The notes under the pieces: model-generated
Seen by the model: the letters and a program-made list of their open reading frames with translations, nothing else
The model's database searches: none
What the model was told of the DNA's origin: nothing
Part shown: piece after piece, positions 44,119 to 53,569 of the stretch
Layout: each line of letters begins with the position of its first letter
Numbering within the stretch: the first letter of the stretch is position 1
Position numbers and translations under genes: made by a program
NCBI GenBank assembly: GCA_964581385.1
Contig: CAZOOK010000003.1
Location: forward strand, 124,001 to 188,000
DNA: 64,000 nucleotides
Source of the DNA: CAZOOK01 sp964581385
GTDB lineage: Bacteria; Pseudomonadota; Gammaproteobacteria; Nevskiales; Nevskiaceae
Reading direction: 5' to 3'

Positions 44119-46481
44119 CAGTGATGTCCGAAGCCCGGAACGCGTACGCGGCCGCGGCGCGGAAACAGATATTCGAGCACGACGGCGAACGCCGGCAGCG
44201 CCGTGATCGCCATCACCATGTTGACGAGAAACATGAACGTCAGCAGCTTGCCCATGTCCGCCTGAAACTTAAGTGCGGAGAAGCTCCATGTCGCGACGCC
44301 GATGGACAGCGTCAGCGCCGTGAAGATCGTGGCAACGCCGGTTTCCGCCAGCGTGCGCTCAAACGCCTTACCGATATCGAGTCCGCCCGCACGATGCAGT
44401 TGCAGGCGGTTGTAGATATAGAACGCGTAATCCACGCCAATACCGACGGCCAGCACCATCACCGGCAGGGTCGAGACGGTCAGTCCGATTGCCAGCATTT
44501 TCATGAATGCATAACCGACGGCCGTCGCCACCGTCAGCGGCAGACAGCAAGCGAGCATCGCGCGCCAGTCGCGATAGGCGATGAACACCAGTAGGACAAC
44601 AGCGGCATAGACATACAGCATCATCGGCAACTCATTGCTCGCCAGCACTTCGTCGGTCGCAGCCTCGACACCGGCGTTGCCGCTCGCCAGCCGCAGCGTC
44701 ACGCCCGGCATCGCATGCGTCGCACGGAAAGCTTTTACCGCGTCGACCACGCCGGCAATGGTCGTCGCGCGATGATCGGCGAGGTACAAATTCACCGCGA
44801 GCCAGCCGCAATCCTTGCCCTTGATGCCGCGCGCCTCCTGCATCTGCGCAATCGTGAAGGCCAGCGATTTGGTATCGCGCGGCACCGTCGCCATCTTCGG
44901 CTGTCCTTCGTTAAGACCGGCGTTGTAAAGCTTGGTCAGCGTAGCCACCGATTCGGCCGAGACGACACCGCTCACGTTGCGCATCTCCCAGCCGAACTCA
45001 TCGACGAACTTCATCAGCTCGACATTGCCGCAGGAGTCCGATGGCGCTTCAACGACGACGGTGAGCCAGTCGAGGCCGACGTCGAAACTGCGTGCGATCG
45101 CCAGCGAGTCGAGGTTGTAACGCGCGTCCGGCCGCAGTTCCGGCGCTCCCGGCTGCAGGCTGCCAACGACACGTCCGTGGCTGAGCATCACCGCTGCAAC
45201 GAATATCAGTAGCGTGCCCCAAGTCACGCGCATTGCATAACGCGGCACGGCCACCAGGAGGATGGGGCCCATCCATGCGGCGCGCTGTGCCTGTCGCGCC
45301 AGCGCGCGTTCGGCGTACGCCTGCGAAAAATCGAACAGCGAAGCGGCCAGCGGCAGCATCACGAGATTGGTGATGACCTTGTACGCTAAGCCAATCGATG
45401 CCGTGATCGCCAGTTCGCGGATCATCGGAATCGGTACCAGGGTCATAGTGACAAAACTAACCAGTGCGGTGACCAGCGCCAGCGTGCCCGGAATCAGCAA
45501 GCCGCTGAAACTCCGGCGCGCGGCGGTCTGCGTATCGGCGCCCGCGCCGATTTCGCGCACGATGAAATTAATCTGCTGCACACCGTGCGACACGCCGATC
45601 GCGAATACCAGGAACGGCACCAGTACCGCCAGCGGATCGAGTCCGAAGCCGATCAGGTGCAACGTCCCGAACTGCCAGACCAGCGATGTCAGAGAGCAGA
45701 AAATCGGCAGCAGCGTCAACCGCCACGAGCGGCAGTACCAAAATACAGCAAGCGCAGTCAGCAGCAGCGCGATGCCACAGAACTTCAGCACGCTGCTGGC
45801 GCCGTCGGCGATATCGGCGACTTCCATCGGGAAACCAACGATGCGGATTTCGGTATCCGCGTTTTCGAACGGTTTGCGGATCTTCTGTTCCAGTAGATGG
45901 CCGAAGTCGATGTAGTCGAGGGCGGCGCCGGTGTGCGGATCGCGATCCATGATCTCCGCGACAACCATCGCACCACTGCCGTCCTTCGCGACCAGCTTGC
46001 CGACGTAGTCGCCCTCGATAACACGACCGCGGATCTGATCGATGACGGCCGATGTCAGCGCGTCAGGTGTGATCGTGCCGCTGATCAAGGGATCGGCGCG
46101 GAAACCGTCCTCGGTGATCTGCGTCAGAAAGATATTCGGGGTCCACAGCGAAACCACGCTGCCACGATTGACACCCGGCAGGAAGGTGACCGCGCTGGTG
46201 ACATCCAGCAGCGTCTTCAGTGTCGATGCGTTCCAGATGTCGCCGCGCCGCGGATGCACGACGATCGCAATACGATTGGCATCGAACAGTTCATCGCGAT
46301 ACTGCTCGAAGGTGCGAATGTATTCGTGATTCGTTGGCAGCAACTTCTCGAACCCTGCCGACATGCGCAGCTGCGAAGCGGCGAGGCCCATGGCGATCGT
46401 CACCAGTGCAAGCGCCGCCAGTACCACGCGTCGGTACGCGAACAAAAAATCCTCGATACGACCGACGTACATGCTGAGCAT
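44118..46481 (-). CDS. RND-superfamily (MMPL-type) transporter
   Basis: A 787-residue protein with about twelve transmembrane helices in two halves and two large periplasmic loops, the layout of MMPL/HpnN-type RND proteins. Features are LAASQLRMSAGFEKLLPTNHEY, VFAIGVSHGVQQINFI and the matching second-half VLAVGIGVDYAFYIYNRLQL. Such proteins move lipids or hydrophobic compounds. Position between DUF1302 (8-base gap) and YCF48 (1-base overlap) shows a single transcript. A translation start at the Met three codons later is also possible. Confidence 0.9.
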   Translation of the reverse strand: MLSMYVGRIEDFLFAYRRVVLAALALVTIAMGLAASQLRMSAGFEKLLPTNHEYIRTFEQYRDELFDANRIAIVVHPRRGDIWNASTLKTLLDVTSAVTFLPGVNRGSVVSLWTPNIFLTQITEDGFRADPLISGTITPDALTSAVIDQIRGRVIEGDYVGKLVAKDGSGAMVVAEIMDRDPHTGAALDYIDFGHLLEQKIRKPFENADTEIRIVGFPMEVADIADGASSVLKFCGIALLLTALAVFWYCRSWRLTLLPIFCSLTSLVWQFGTLHLIGFGLDPLAVLVPFLVFAIGVSHGVQQINFIVREIGAGADTQTAARRSFSGLLIPGTLALVTALVSFVTMTLVPIPMIRELAITASIGLAYKVITNLVMLPLAASLFDFSQAYAERALARQAQRAAWMGPILLVAVPRYAMRVTWGTLLIFVAAVMLSHGRVVGSLQPGAPELRPDARYNLDSLAIARSFDVGLDWLTVVVEAPSDSCGNVELMKFVDEFGWEMRNVSGVVSAESVATLTKLYNAGLNEGQPKMATVPRDTKSLAFTIAQMQEARGIKGKDCGWLAVNLYLADHRATTIAGVVDAVKAFRATHAMPGVTLRLASGNAGVEAATDEVLASNELPMMLYVYAAVVLLVFIAYRDWRAMLACCLPLTVATAVGYAFMKMLAIGLTVSTLPVMVLAVGIGVDYAFYIYNRLQLHRAGGLDIGKAFERTLAETGVATIFTALTLSIGVATWSFSALKFQADMGKLLTFMFLVNMVMAITALPAFAVVLEYLFPRRGRVRVPGFGHH

Positions 46482-46488
46482 CGTGGCG

Positions 46489-48417
46489 TCAGAAATTGTA
46501 GGCGACGTTGAGACTCAGGAAATCGCGATCACTGAGCATATTTTTCGGCCCACCGCCCCAGTACCACGTATACGCGAGTCCGGACGTGATCGTGTTATTG
46601 CGGTTCAAATTCAGCGATAGCGTCGCCGCCTTCACCCCTTCCTGCCACGGAATCGCGTTCGGCGAGTTGCCGGCTAGCCCTTGCGAGTAATCGATCTGCG
46701 GCGACCAGTTGAAACCCAATCCGAATGCATCCGGATACGTGACCACTATTTCAGTAACGAAGCCCGTCGAAATCTTGCTCGGCAATGTGTAGGCCGGCAG
46801 CGACCACGGCGTACCGTCGAGCGGGCTGATACCAGGATAGTAGGTACCACCCACTTCGAAGATCACGTCACCCTCGCTCGCACCAAGCGCGGGCAGAATC
46901 CAGCCACCGATACCGTCGTTCGGCGAAAAGATCTGCAGCGCGGAAAGATCGAATTGATAATCCGCCTCATCGACCCAGCCCTTGCAGTACTTGCCGGCTG
47001 CCTCGCCGCCGCCATTGGCACAGGCGAATTTTGCGCTCTTCGCGTCGCTGCCCGACGGCACCGAAGTGTCGATGCCGACTGCCTGATTCGGCCGATACGA
47101 TAGCTCGCTGCCGAGCGCCCAGTCGCTGACGTTGGTATTGAACGATAGTCCGAACAGTTTGCGACCGGTTGGATATTCGATTCGGTAACCGGCGGACAGA
47201 GGATTGTATGCCGCCAGCGCTGGATCCACGGTGTACGTGACGAAGGGGATCTTCTCGTTGTAGTGCTCGTAGTAAAAACCGAAGTCGCCGTCGGCCCAGT
47301 CCGCGTGATAGCGCAGCGCGGCACCGTACTGGCCACTGTTTGATGCGCCGGTATCGGACACCAGTGGGATCGCCGTACCGGTCGGCAATGCCAGGGCAAC
47401 GACTGCATTCGCCGCGAATTTTTTCAGCGGTCCCGCATTGACGGGCAACAAACCGTTCGCCACGCGTACTCCGACGGATTGCGTGCTGCCAAGCTGCGCG
47501 GGCGTCAACCCGGTGCCGCCCGGGTCACCGACCGTGTTGTACGGCAGTTGCGAATTCAATCCCAGCAGCGAGAGGATTCCGGCGTACTGCGCCAACTGCT
47601 GGTTCAGCACTGAAGTCGGAATGTAGATCGCGCCACTGTTGCCTTTGCCGACGGCATCGACCGTCGAGAAATAAGTGCCAACCGGATCGAGCATGTATGA
47701 CTGCCAGTGCCACTGGTAATACGTCTCCAGACTCAAATCCTCGACCAGATCCGTATTCAGCGACACCATCGGCGACGGCCGCAGGATTTCCTTCACCTGC
47801 GTACCAGGCACATGCGCGCGCCGCACGTCATAGGCATTGACGTAATTGATACCGCCGAGCACGAAGAAATCCTCACCCCAGCTGACGATCTGATTACCGA
47901 CGCGAATGCGTGCGCCGCGACCGAGCCAGTCGAAATTTTTGTTGATGTACGCGTCGAGCGGCTGAATGTTGTAGACCGAAAACCGCTTCGCCTCGCCCGC
48001 CAGATCGGTGCGCTGTGTGCGGCCGATCGCACCGTCGTAGAGTTCAGTAACGCGCGCGAACCCACTCCAGCCGTCAGGCGCCTTCAGATATAACTCGTGC
48101 GTACCTTTGACGACGGCATCGATGATCTGGTGATTGCTGTAGTCGAGATTGCCGTCGTCGCCGTTCAGGAAGAACGCATCCGCGGATGCTTCGGGCAATT
48201 CCGCACCCAGCGCTGCGCAGCCGCCGTTGTCGCGGCCGACCAGCGCGCAGCTGCGGTTCGACATGCGCATCGCCATGCCGTAGGAAATCGTCGAATCGAA
48301 ACTGCCATTGAAGCCGTCGCCGAGATCGAACTTGAACGCCAGCGCCGGCAGCGACGAACACAGCGCCGCGACCACGACAGCGATCGTTCCCCAATGTGTG
48401 CGGTTCCCGTCGAACAT
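46489..48417 (-). CDS. DUF1302 outer-membrane protein
   Basis: A 642-residue protein with a signal peptide (TIAVVVAALCSSLPALAF) and a beta-rich body ending in SLNVAYNF, the terminal aromatic typical of outer-membrane barrels. LNQQLAQYAGILSLLGLN, GFYYEHYNEKIPFVTYTV and PQIDYSQGLAGNSPNAIPWQ are DUF1302-like. The family is found with DUF1329 in operons for steroids and other hydrophobic substrates and is thought to be an uptake or secretion channel. The start MFDGNRTHWG is chosen because the upstream extension lies outside the signal peptide. Confidence 0.88.
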   Translation of the reverse strand: MFDGNRTHWGTIAVVVAALCSSLPALAFKFDLGDGFNGSFDSTISYGMAMRMSNRSCALVGRDNGGCAALGAELPEASADAFFLNGDDGNLDYSNHQIIDAVVKGTHELYLKAPDGWSGFARVTELYDGAIGRTQRTDLAGEAKRFSVYNIQPLDAYINKNFDWLGRGARIRVGNQIVSWGEDFFVLGGINYVNAYDVRRAHVPGTQVKEILRPSPMVSLNTDLVEDLSLETYYQWHWQSYMLDPVGTYFSTVDAVGKGNSGAIYIPTSVLNQQLAQYAGILSLLGLNSQLPYNTVGDPGGTGLTPAQLGSTQSVGVRVANGLLPVNAGPLKKFAANAVVALALPTGTAIPLVSDTGASNSGQYGAALRYHADWADGDFGFYYEHYNEKIPFVTYTVDPALAAYNPLSAGYRIEYPTGRKLFGLSFNTNVSDWALGSELSYRPNQAVGIDTSVPSGSDAKSAKFACANGGGEAAGKYCKGWVDEADYQFDLSALQIFSPNDGIGGWILPALGASEGDVIFEVGGTYYPGISPLDGTPWSLPAYTLPSKISTGFVTEIVVTYPDAFGLGFNWSPQIDYSQGLAGNSPNAIPWQEGVKAATLSLNLNRNNTITSGLAYTWYWGGGPKNMLSDRDFLSLNVAYNF

Positions 48418-48454
48418 CACCCTCCCCTGCAGCAGACCGATGCAGCGAACCCAG

Positions 48455-49822
48455 TCAGCGCGCGCCCTCACGTCGCAGCGAATCTACTGTGAACATCTCC
48501 GGCTTCAGACGTCCCTCCTTCGCCGCCAGCCAATCGGTTTCCGGTTCGCCGAGCGTAAACACATCGCCGAAATAGCGGCCGCTGGGCAGGTCGTAGCTGG
48601 TGAACTCCTGACTGATGCAGGCACCGAGCTCCCATGCTGGCAGGATGCTGCCTTCGGCAACACGCTGGATCTTGCCTTGCGCGTCGTACAAATCCTCGAC
48701 GAGCACGTCCCAGGTATCCTCGTCCAGATAAAACGTACGTTTCGGCGCCGAGTGACGCATGCCCTGCTTGACCGTCGCCTCGATACGCCACACACGATGC
48801 CGCTCGTAGCGACGCGCCTCCGGATTCAGCATGTCCTTGCCGAACAGTGTTTCGATCTTAAAGCGTCCGGCGTTGCGCAATTCAAAACTGTTATATGGCA
48901 CCAGCAGTTCCTGCTTGCCGGCGAGTTTGAAGTCGTAGCGATCCAGCGTTCCGTTGTACATCCATGCCTGGTCAACGTAATAGGTATCCTGCAGGCCAAT
49001 CAGCGGCGCGTCGTAGGCGTAGGTGGAAAGGCGGCGCACGCGGCGCTGTCCTGGGAAATACTGCCAGCCCTCATTCGGATGCGAGAGATAGTAGATACCC
49101 AGTACGAGCGTGCCGGCCAATGCCGCCGGCGAAGTGGTTTCCTGATAGAAATCCAGTTCCACACCCTTGGCGTCGGCGAGCGACTTGGTCCCGGGCGACT
49201 GGTACGGAGCCAGATAGTTGGCAACGTATTCGATGCGCAAAAAATCGGAACCGCCTTTCTGCGGCGACAGCATCGTGTAATTGGGCTCGATGCGTCCCTC
49301 GCCTTGCCAGCGCAGCTTGTGATTCCACATCGCCTGCGCACCGTTGTCCGGCAACGGAAACGGGACACCCGCTCCAGTGGCTGCTTCGAGGTTGTAGCCA
49401 TCTGCAGCGAGCTTCGCGATTTTCGCGTTCTCCTTCGTGCGCTGATAGACCAGTTCCGGGAAACCGCAGGAGCGATGCGTCGGATAGATGTCCATCCGGT
49501 AGCCCTTGATCGTCTTCAGCAGCTCGATCTGCCCCGGCGATAGCTGGTCCTTATATTGGTCCGTGTTCGCGGCATTGATGACGAACAATGGTTTTTCCGC
49601 CGCGTATGGATCAGGACGCGGCTGACCAGTCTTCCAGCCAGCCGGCATGACCGAATCACCGCCGCCCCACGCGGGAATCGCCCCGTCCTTGCTCGCCGCC
49701 TTTTCGGCACCAATAGGCGTCAGATCCTGACCCAGGCGTGCGATCTGCGCGTCAGTCGCGGCCAACGCCGAGCCCGCGGCAAGCGTCGCCAGCGCAAACA
49801 GATTAATACGCGAAATATTCAT
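48455..49822 (-). CDS. DUF1329 periplasmic/outer-membrane-associated protein
   Basis: A 455-residue protein with a signal peptide (INLFALATLAAGSALA) and DUF1329 blocks: IARLGQDLTPIGAEKAASKDG, IPAWGGGDSVMPAGW, PGQRRVRRLSTYAYDAP and RRYERHRVWRIEATVKQGMRH. The fold is LolA/LppX-like in related proteins, which suggests binding of hydrophobic ligands. First gene of the DUF1329-DUF1302-RND-YCF48 run; it diverges from the tetR operon, with the operator palindrome between them. Confidence 0.9.
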   Translation of the reverse strand: MNISRINLFALATLAAGSALAATDAQIARLGQDLTPIGAEKAASKDGAIPAWGGGDSVMPAGWKTGQPRPDPYAAEKPLFVINAANTDQYKDQLSPGQIELLKTIKGYRMDIYPTHRSCGFPELVYQRTKENAKIAKLAADGYNLEAATGAGVPFPLPDNGAQAMWNHKLRWQGEGRIEPNYTMLSPQKGGSDFLRIEYVANYLAPYQSPGTKSLADAKGVELDFYQETTSPAALAGTLVLGIYYLSHPNEGWQYFPGQRRVRRLSTYAYDAPLIGLQDTYYVDQAWMYNGTLDRYDFKLAGKQELLVPYNSFELRNAGRFKIETLFGKDMLNPEARRYERHRVWRIEATVKQGMRHSAPKRTFYLDEDTWDVLVEDLYDAQGKIQRVAEGSILPAWELGACISQEFTSYDLPSGRYFGDVFTLGEPETDWLAAKEGRLKPEMFTVDSLRREGAR

Positions 49823-49865
49823 GATCCCTCCCCGCAGCCGGAGCATGCCGCATCAATTACCATGC

Positions 49866-49894
49866 TTGACAGCGTTTTGATCGTCTATTTACTG
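49866..49894 (+). promoter_or_regulatory. Candidate promoter of the tetR operon
   Basis: A perfect -35 hexamer TTGACA (49,866-49,871) is followed after 17 bases by TTACTG (49,889-49,894), a poor -10. The operator palindrome overlaps the -10 region, as expected for a self-repressing TetR gene. Confidence 0.5.
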
Positions 49895-49916
49895 TACCGT
49901 CTGGTCGGTAAAGTAA
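49889..49916. promoter_or_regulatory. TetR-type operator palindrome
   Basis: TTACTGTACCG and CGGTAAAGTAA are near-perfect inverted halves (10 of 11) around TCTGGT, with core ACCG...CGGT. It lies 28 bases before the tetR start and 67 bases before DUF1329, so one operator could control both directions. Confidence 0.8.
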
Positions 49917-49943
49917 TCAACTTCCCGGAGTTCGTCACCTGTC

Positions 49944-50510
49944 ATGACACAACAAGGACCCAAGCGCGGACGCCCCAGTTCGCGGGATGCCATGCTCGAC
50001 GCGGCCGAAGCCGTGGTCGTCAAGGAAGGCGCCGGCCGTCTCACGCTCGACGCCGTCGCGCGCCGCGCCGGCGTCAGCAAAGGCGGCGTGATGTACAACT
50101 TTCCGACCAAGGACGCACTGCTGGAGGCGATGATCGGCCGAATCGTCGAACACAATGCGTCCGCGCTGAATGCAGTGTCGAAACAACTGCCGGACATGCC
50201 TGGGCGCGCGCTCAAGGCCTACGTAAAGAACTCGCTACGTGCACCAGACACCGATGATCGCGTCAGCGGCGCATTGCTGGCGGCGGTCACCAACAATCCC
50301 AAGCTGATGAGCCATGTCGCGGGATATTTTCGCAGCCGCTTCCGCGCGCTTGCGGCCGACGTACCGTTCGAGCGCGCGGCGATCGTGCACCTGGCGACCG
50401 AAGGTCTGTGGCTGCTCGAGCTGATGCACGCCTCGCCGCTGACGAAGAGTCAGCGCACCCGCGTCGCGCGCGCACTGACCCGCGTCGCGGAAGGTGGTTC
50501 GCTGTCATGA
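49944..50510 (+). CDS. TetR-family transcriptional regulator
   Basis: A 188-residue regulator. The N-terminal HTH reads LDAVARRAGVSKGGVMYNFPTKDALLEAMI (residues about 29-60, canonical TetR) after RGRPSSRDAMLDAAEAVVV. The C-terminal ligand domain is helical with a TetR_C-like segment VHLATEGLWLLELMHASPL. It diverges from DUF1329, with the palindrome between, and its TGA overlaps the ATG of the PLP enzyme. It probably represses its own operon and the DUF1329-led genes; the ligand is unknown. Confidence 0.9.
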   Translation: MTQQGPKRGRPSSRDAMLDAAEAVVVKEGAGRLTLDAVARRAGVSKGGVMYNFPTKDALLEAMIGRIVEHNASALNAVSKQLPDMPGRALKAYVKNSLRAPDTDDRVSGALLAAVTNNPKLMSHVAGYFRSRFRALAADVPFERAAIVHLATEGLWLLELMHASPLTKSQRTRVARALTRVAEGGSLS

Positions 50511-51751
50511 ATCCGCCGGTGCCGGCTCCGCAACAGGTGCGCGGCACTGTTCTGGACGGAGCGCGGCAATACGCGCGACTGCGGCGCGCCATCATCGGCC
50601 TGCCACTGCCGCTGGCTATCGTTGATCTCGATATGCTCGAAGCCAACGCACAAGCGATGCTGGCACGCGCCGATCCGCTGCCGATCCGCCTCGGATCGAA
50701 GTCGATCCGCTGCGTCGAGATCATGCGGCGCATGCAGCAGCTTTCACCGCGCTTCCGCGGCTTGCTCTGTTACAGCGCGCGCGAGGCGGCGTGGCTGGCA
50801 AGCAATGGCTTCGATGATCTACTGGTCGCGTATCCGACGGTCGATCGCACCGATCTTGACGCCGTGGCGCAGGCCTTGAAAGAAGGCACTCGCGTAACGC
50901 TGATGGTCGACGACACGGCTCAGCTCGGACCAATCGTCGCCAGCGCGCGCGCGCGCGGCGTGGTGTTCCGGCTCGCGATCGACCTCGATATGTCATCGAC
51001 GTTTGGTCCGCTGCATTTCGGCGTGCGCCGTTCACCGGTGACAACGCCGGAACAGGCGGTCGCACTGGCCCGGCGCATCGCCGCGGCCCCTGATGCCCTG
51101 CGGTTGGTGGGGCTGATGGGCTACGAGGCACAGATCGCCGGTCTGCAAGACGATGTGCCCGGCTACGCGCTACGCAATGTCTTCCTGCGCTGGCTCAAAC
51201 AGCGCTCGGTGCGCGAGCTGACGGCGCGGCGCGTGGCCACGGTCAACGCCTTGCGCATCGCTGGCTTCGACCTGGAATTTGTCAACGGCGGCGGCACCGG
51301 CAGTCTGGAGACAACAGCGGAAGACAGTGCCGTGACCGAAACTGCTGCCGGATCCGGTTTGTATGCGCCGGTGCTGTTCGATCACTTCCACGCGTTCCGC
51401 CACACCCCGGCGCTGTTCTTCGCGCTGCAAGTGGTGCGGCATCCTGCGCAAGGCATCGTCACCTGTGCCGGCGGCGGCTACGTCGCGTCCGGACCAGCCG
51501 GTGTCGACCGGTTGCCGATTCCGGTCCTTCCCGAAGGTGCGGTGTTATTGCCTGACGAGGGCGCCGGCGAAGTGCAGACGCCGGTGCGGCTACCGCCGCA
51601 CGTGGACGTGGCGGTCGGCGAGCCGCTGTTCTTCCGCCATGCCAAAGCGGGCGAACTGGCTGAACGGTTTGAACGCTTCTTCCTGATGCGCGCCGGCTCG
51701 ATTGTCGGCGAGGTGCCCACCTATCGCGGCGAAGGCCAATGCTTTTTCTGA
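50507..51751 (+). CDS. PLP-dependent amino acid deaminase/aldolase (D-threonine aldolase-like)
   Basis: A 414-residue fold-type III PLP enzyme with an N-terminal alanine-racemase-like barrel. The PLP lysine is Lys65 in PIRLGSKSIRC; GLMGYEAQIAGL and FVNGGGTGSLETTAEDSAVTE are conserved blocks around the PLP phosphate, and the C-terminal domain carries LPDEGAGEVQTPVRLP. Relatives cleave or deaminate beta-hydroxy D-amino acids. The start overlaps the tetR stop (ATGA), and an FAD-linked lactone oxidase follows after 16 bases; this three-gene set is frequently seen together. Confidence 0.87.
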   Translation: MNPPVPAPQQVRGTVLDGARQYARLRRAIIGLPLPLAIVDLDMLEANAQAMLARADPLPIRLGSKSIRCVEIMRRMQQLSPRFRGLLCYSAREAAWLASNGFDDLLVAYPTVDRTDLDAVAQALKEGTRVTLMVDDTAQLGPIVASARARGVVFRLAIDLDMSSTFGPLHFGVRRSPVTTPEQAVALARRIAAAPDALRLVGLMGYEAQIAGLQDDVPGYALRNVFLRWLKQRSVRELTARRVATVNALRIAGFDLEFVNGGGTGSLETTAEDSAVTETAAGSGLYAPVLFDHFHAFRHTPALFFALQVVRHPAQGIVTCAGGGYVASGPAGVDRLPIPVLPEGAVLLPDEGAGEVQTPVRLPPHVDVAVGEPLFFRHAKAGELAERFERFFLMRAGSIVGEVPTYRGEGQCFF

Positions 51752-51767
51752 CGCCGAAAAAATTTTC

Positions 51768-53093
51768 ATGACCGCGGATATCACATCCCCGTCGCTGATG
51801 CCGGCGCGCAATTGGCGCAATTGGTCCGGGCTCGTGCGCTTTAAACCGGCAGCGCTCGGCCAGCCGCGATCACTCGGCGAGTTGCAGGCAGTGATCCGCG
51901 AGACTGTGGATGGCGGGCTCACTATCCGCGTCGCCGGCAGCGGGCACTCGTTCGTGCCGCTGGTTGCAACCGATGGCGTGCTGCTAAGCCTCGACCATCT
52001 CACCGGTATCGAGTCGATCGACGATGGCAACGCGGTTCTTTGGGCCGGCACGCGGCTGCAACCGCTCGGACACGAGCTGTCGACACGCGGTTACGGCATG
52101 CTCAATCTCGGCGACATCAACAAGCAGTCGATCGCCGGCGCGGTCGCCACCGGCACACACGGCACCGGCCTCGGGCTCGGTTCAATCTCGTCGCAGGTAA
52201 AGGCGCTGACGCTGGTGCTTGCGAGTGGCGACACGGTGACCTGCTCCGCGAACGAAAACCCGGCTCTATTTGCCGCCGCGCGCGTATCGCTCGGTGCGCT
52301 CGGCGTAATCGCGAAGCTGACGATCGCGCTACAGCCGCGCTACAAACTCAGGCTGATCAAGAAGACGATGGATCTCGACGAGTGTCTGGCAGAAGCTCCG
52401 CAGTTAGCCGCGGATCATCGCCACTTCGAGTTCTACTGGTTTCCGCATACGCGTGTGGCTGGCATCAAGCTCATGGATCCGACAGAAGAGCCGGAGTCCA
52501 ACCGTGGCTTTACCACGGCTACGGAGCTGATCGTGGAAAACGGCGCCTTCGGCCTCGCGTCGCGCATCGCGCGCGCCAATCCAGACTGGGCTGCGCCAAT
52601 CTCGAAATTCATCGCGTGGACCATGAAGGGCGACGAAGGCACGATGGTCGCCGATTGCCATCGCGCGTTCTCAAGCCCGCGCTTGGTCCGCTTTCACGAA
52701 ATGGAATATGAGTTACCCATCGCAAATGGCGCCGACGCGCTGCGCGAACTTGCAGAGTTCGTCGAGCGCAAGAAAGTGCAGGTGCATTTTCCGGTCGAAT
52801 ACCGCTACGTACGCGGGGATGACATCTGGCTCTCGCCATTCTACAAACGCGACTCGGTTGCGATTTCCGTACACCAATACGTCGGCATGGATTACGACGC
52901 TTATTTTCGCGGCGCCGAAGCGATCTTCCGCAGCCACGGCGGACGCCCGCACTGGGGCAAAATGCACAGCCTCGCCGCGCCGGAGCTTGCACCGTTGTAT
53001 CCGCAGTGGGGTGAATTCCAGCGCGTTCGTCGCGAGCTGGATCCCAAGGGCGTGTTTCTCAATCCCTACTTGAAAACGCTGCTCGGCGCGTAA
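51768..53093 (+). CDS. FAD-linked D-arabinono-1,4-lactone oxidase family protein
   Basis: A 441-residue flavoprotein of the VAO/PCMH superfamily. The FAD domain contains IRVAGSGHSFVPL, where His60 is the likely covalent flavin site, and IAGAVATGTHGTGLGLGS; the C-terminal ALO domain ends in WGKMHSLAAPELAPLYP and LDPKGVFLNPYL. Such enzymes oxidise aldonolactones or sugar alcohols. Start at MTADITSPSL, 16 bases after the PLP enzyme; an in-frame start at 51,702 would overlap that gene. Confidence 0.9.
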   Translation: MTADITSPSLMPARNWRNWSGLVRFKPAALGQPRSLGELQAVIRETVDGGLTIRVAGSGHSFVPLVATDGVLLSLDHLTGIESIDDGNAVLWAGTRLQPLGHELSTRGYGMLNLGDINKQSIAGAVATGTHGTGLGLGSISSQVKALTLVLASGDTVTCSANENPALFAAARVSLGALGVIAKLTIALQPRYKLRLIKKTMDLDECLAEAPQLAADHRHFEFYWFPHTRVAGIKLMDPTEEPESNRGFTTATELIVENGAFGLASRIARANPDWAAPISKFIAWTMKGDEGTMVADCHRAFSSPRLVRFHEMEYELPIANGADALRELAEFVERKKVQVHFPVEYRYVRGDDIWLSPFYKRDSVAISVHQYVGMDYDAYFRGAEAIFRSHGGRPHWGKMHSLAAPELAPLYPQWGEFQRVRRELDPKGVFLNPYLKTLLGA

Positions 53094-53123
53094 AGTAACG
53101 GCATCAAATACACGGGGCAATGA

Positions 53124-53567
53124 TCAGTTGTGATCTTGACCGGTTTTAAGCACAAGCACCACCTGCACATCCTTGTCTAAGGGCTCCTGAGTCAGATAGC
53201 CGATTGCACCCGGATTACGCCTGACGGTTTCGATCATCGCATCTTCGTTGTCGAGCGCCTTGGGCTGCAAAGTTTGCCCGGTAAATATCAGCCGCGCCCA
53301 GTAGGTATTCACCTGGGCGACCGTCATGCCGATCAGCAATTGATAGAACTGCTCGTGCGCACCGCTGTCACGCGGCAGATCGAATGCACGCACATAATCG
53401 CCGCCGGCAAACGCATGAGTGCGCCCCATGAATATATTCACCACTTCCTTCTGCGTGAGACTGTGAACCGGATTGGATTTGTTGACCACTACATAAATGT
53501 CCGCCCGCGCATGCGCGGAACTCAACGCCATGAAAGTGCCGACCAGGATGTGGATGAACTTGCGCAT
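53124..53567 (-). CDS. Small PstS-like periplasmic binding protein
   Basis: A 147-residue protein with signal peptide (ILVGTFMALSSAHARAD), then VVNKSNPVHSLTQKEVVNIFMGR and the C-terminal VRRNPGAIGYLTQEP, a compact version of the phosphate-binding PstS-like fold. It lacks a full second lobe and is likely a signalling or accessory subunit. It follows the porin gene with two bases between the stop and start, a pairing known from many gammaproteobacteria. Confidence 0.8.
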   Translation of the reverse strand: MRKFIHILVGTFMALSSAHARADIYVVVNKSNPVHSLTQKEVVNIFMGRTHAFAGGDYVRAFDLPRDSGAHEQFYQLLIGMTVAQVNTYWARLIFTGQTLQPKALDNEDAMIETVRRNPGAIGYLTQEPLDKDVQVVLVLKTGQDHN

Positions 53568-53569
53568 GG

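Noticed and set aside
48308..49543. A 411-codon plus-strand open frame
   Set aside because: Antisense to DUF1302 and DUF1329, with no recognisable domain.
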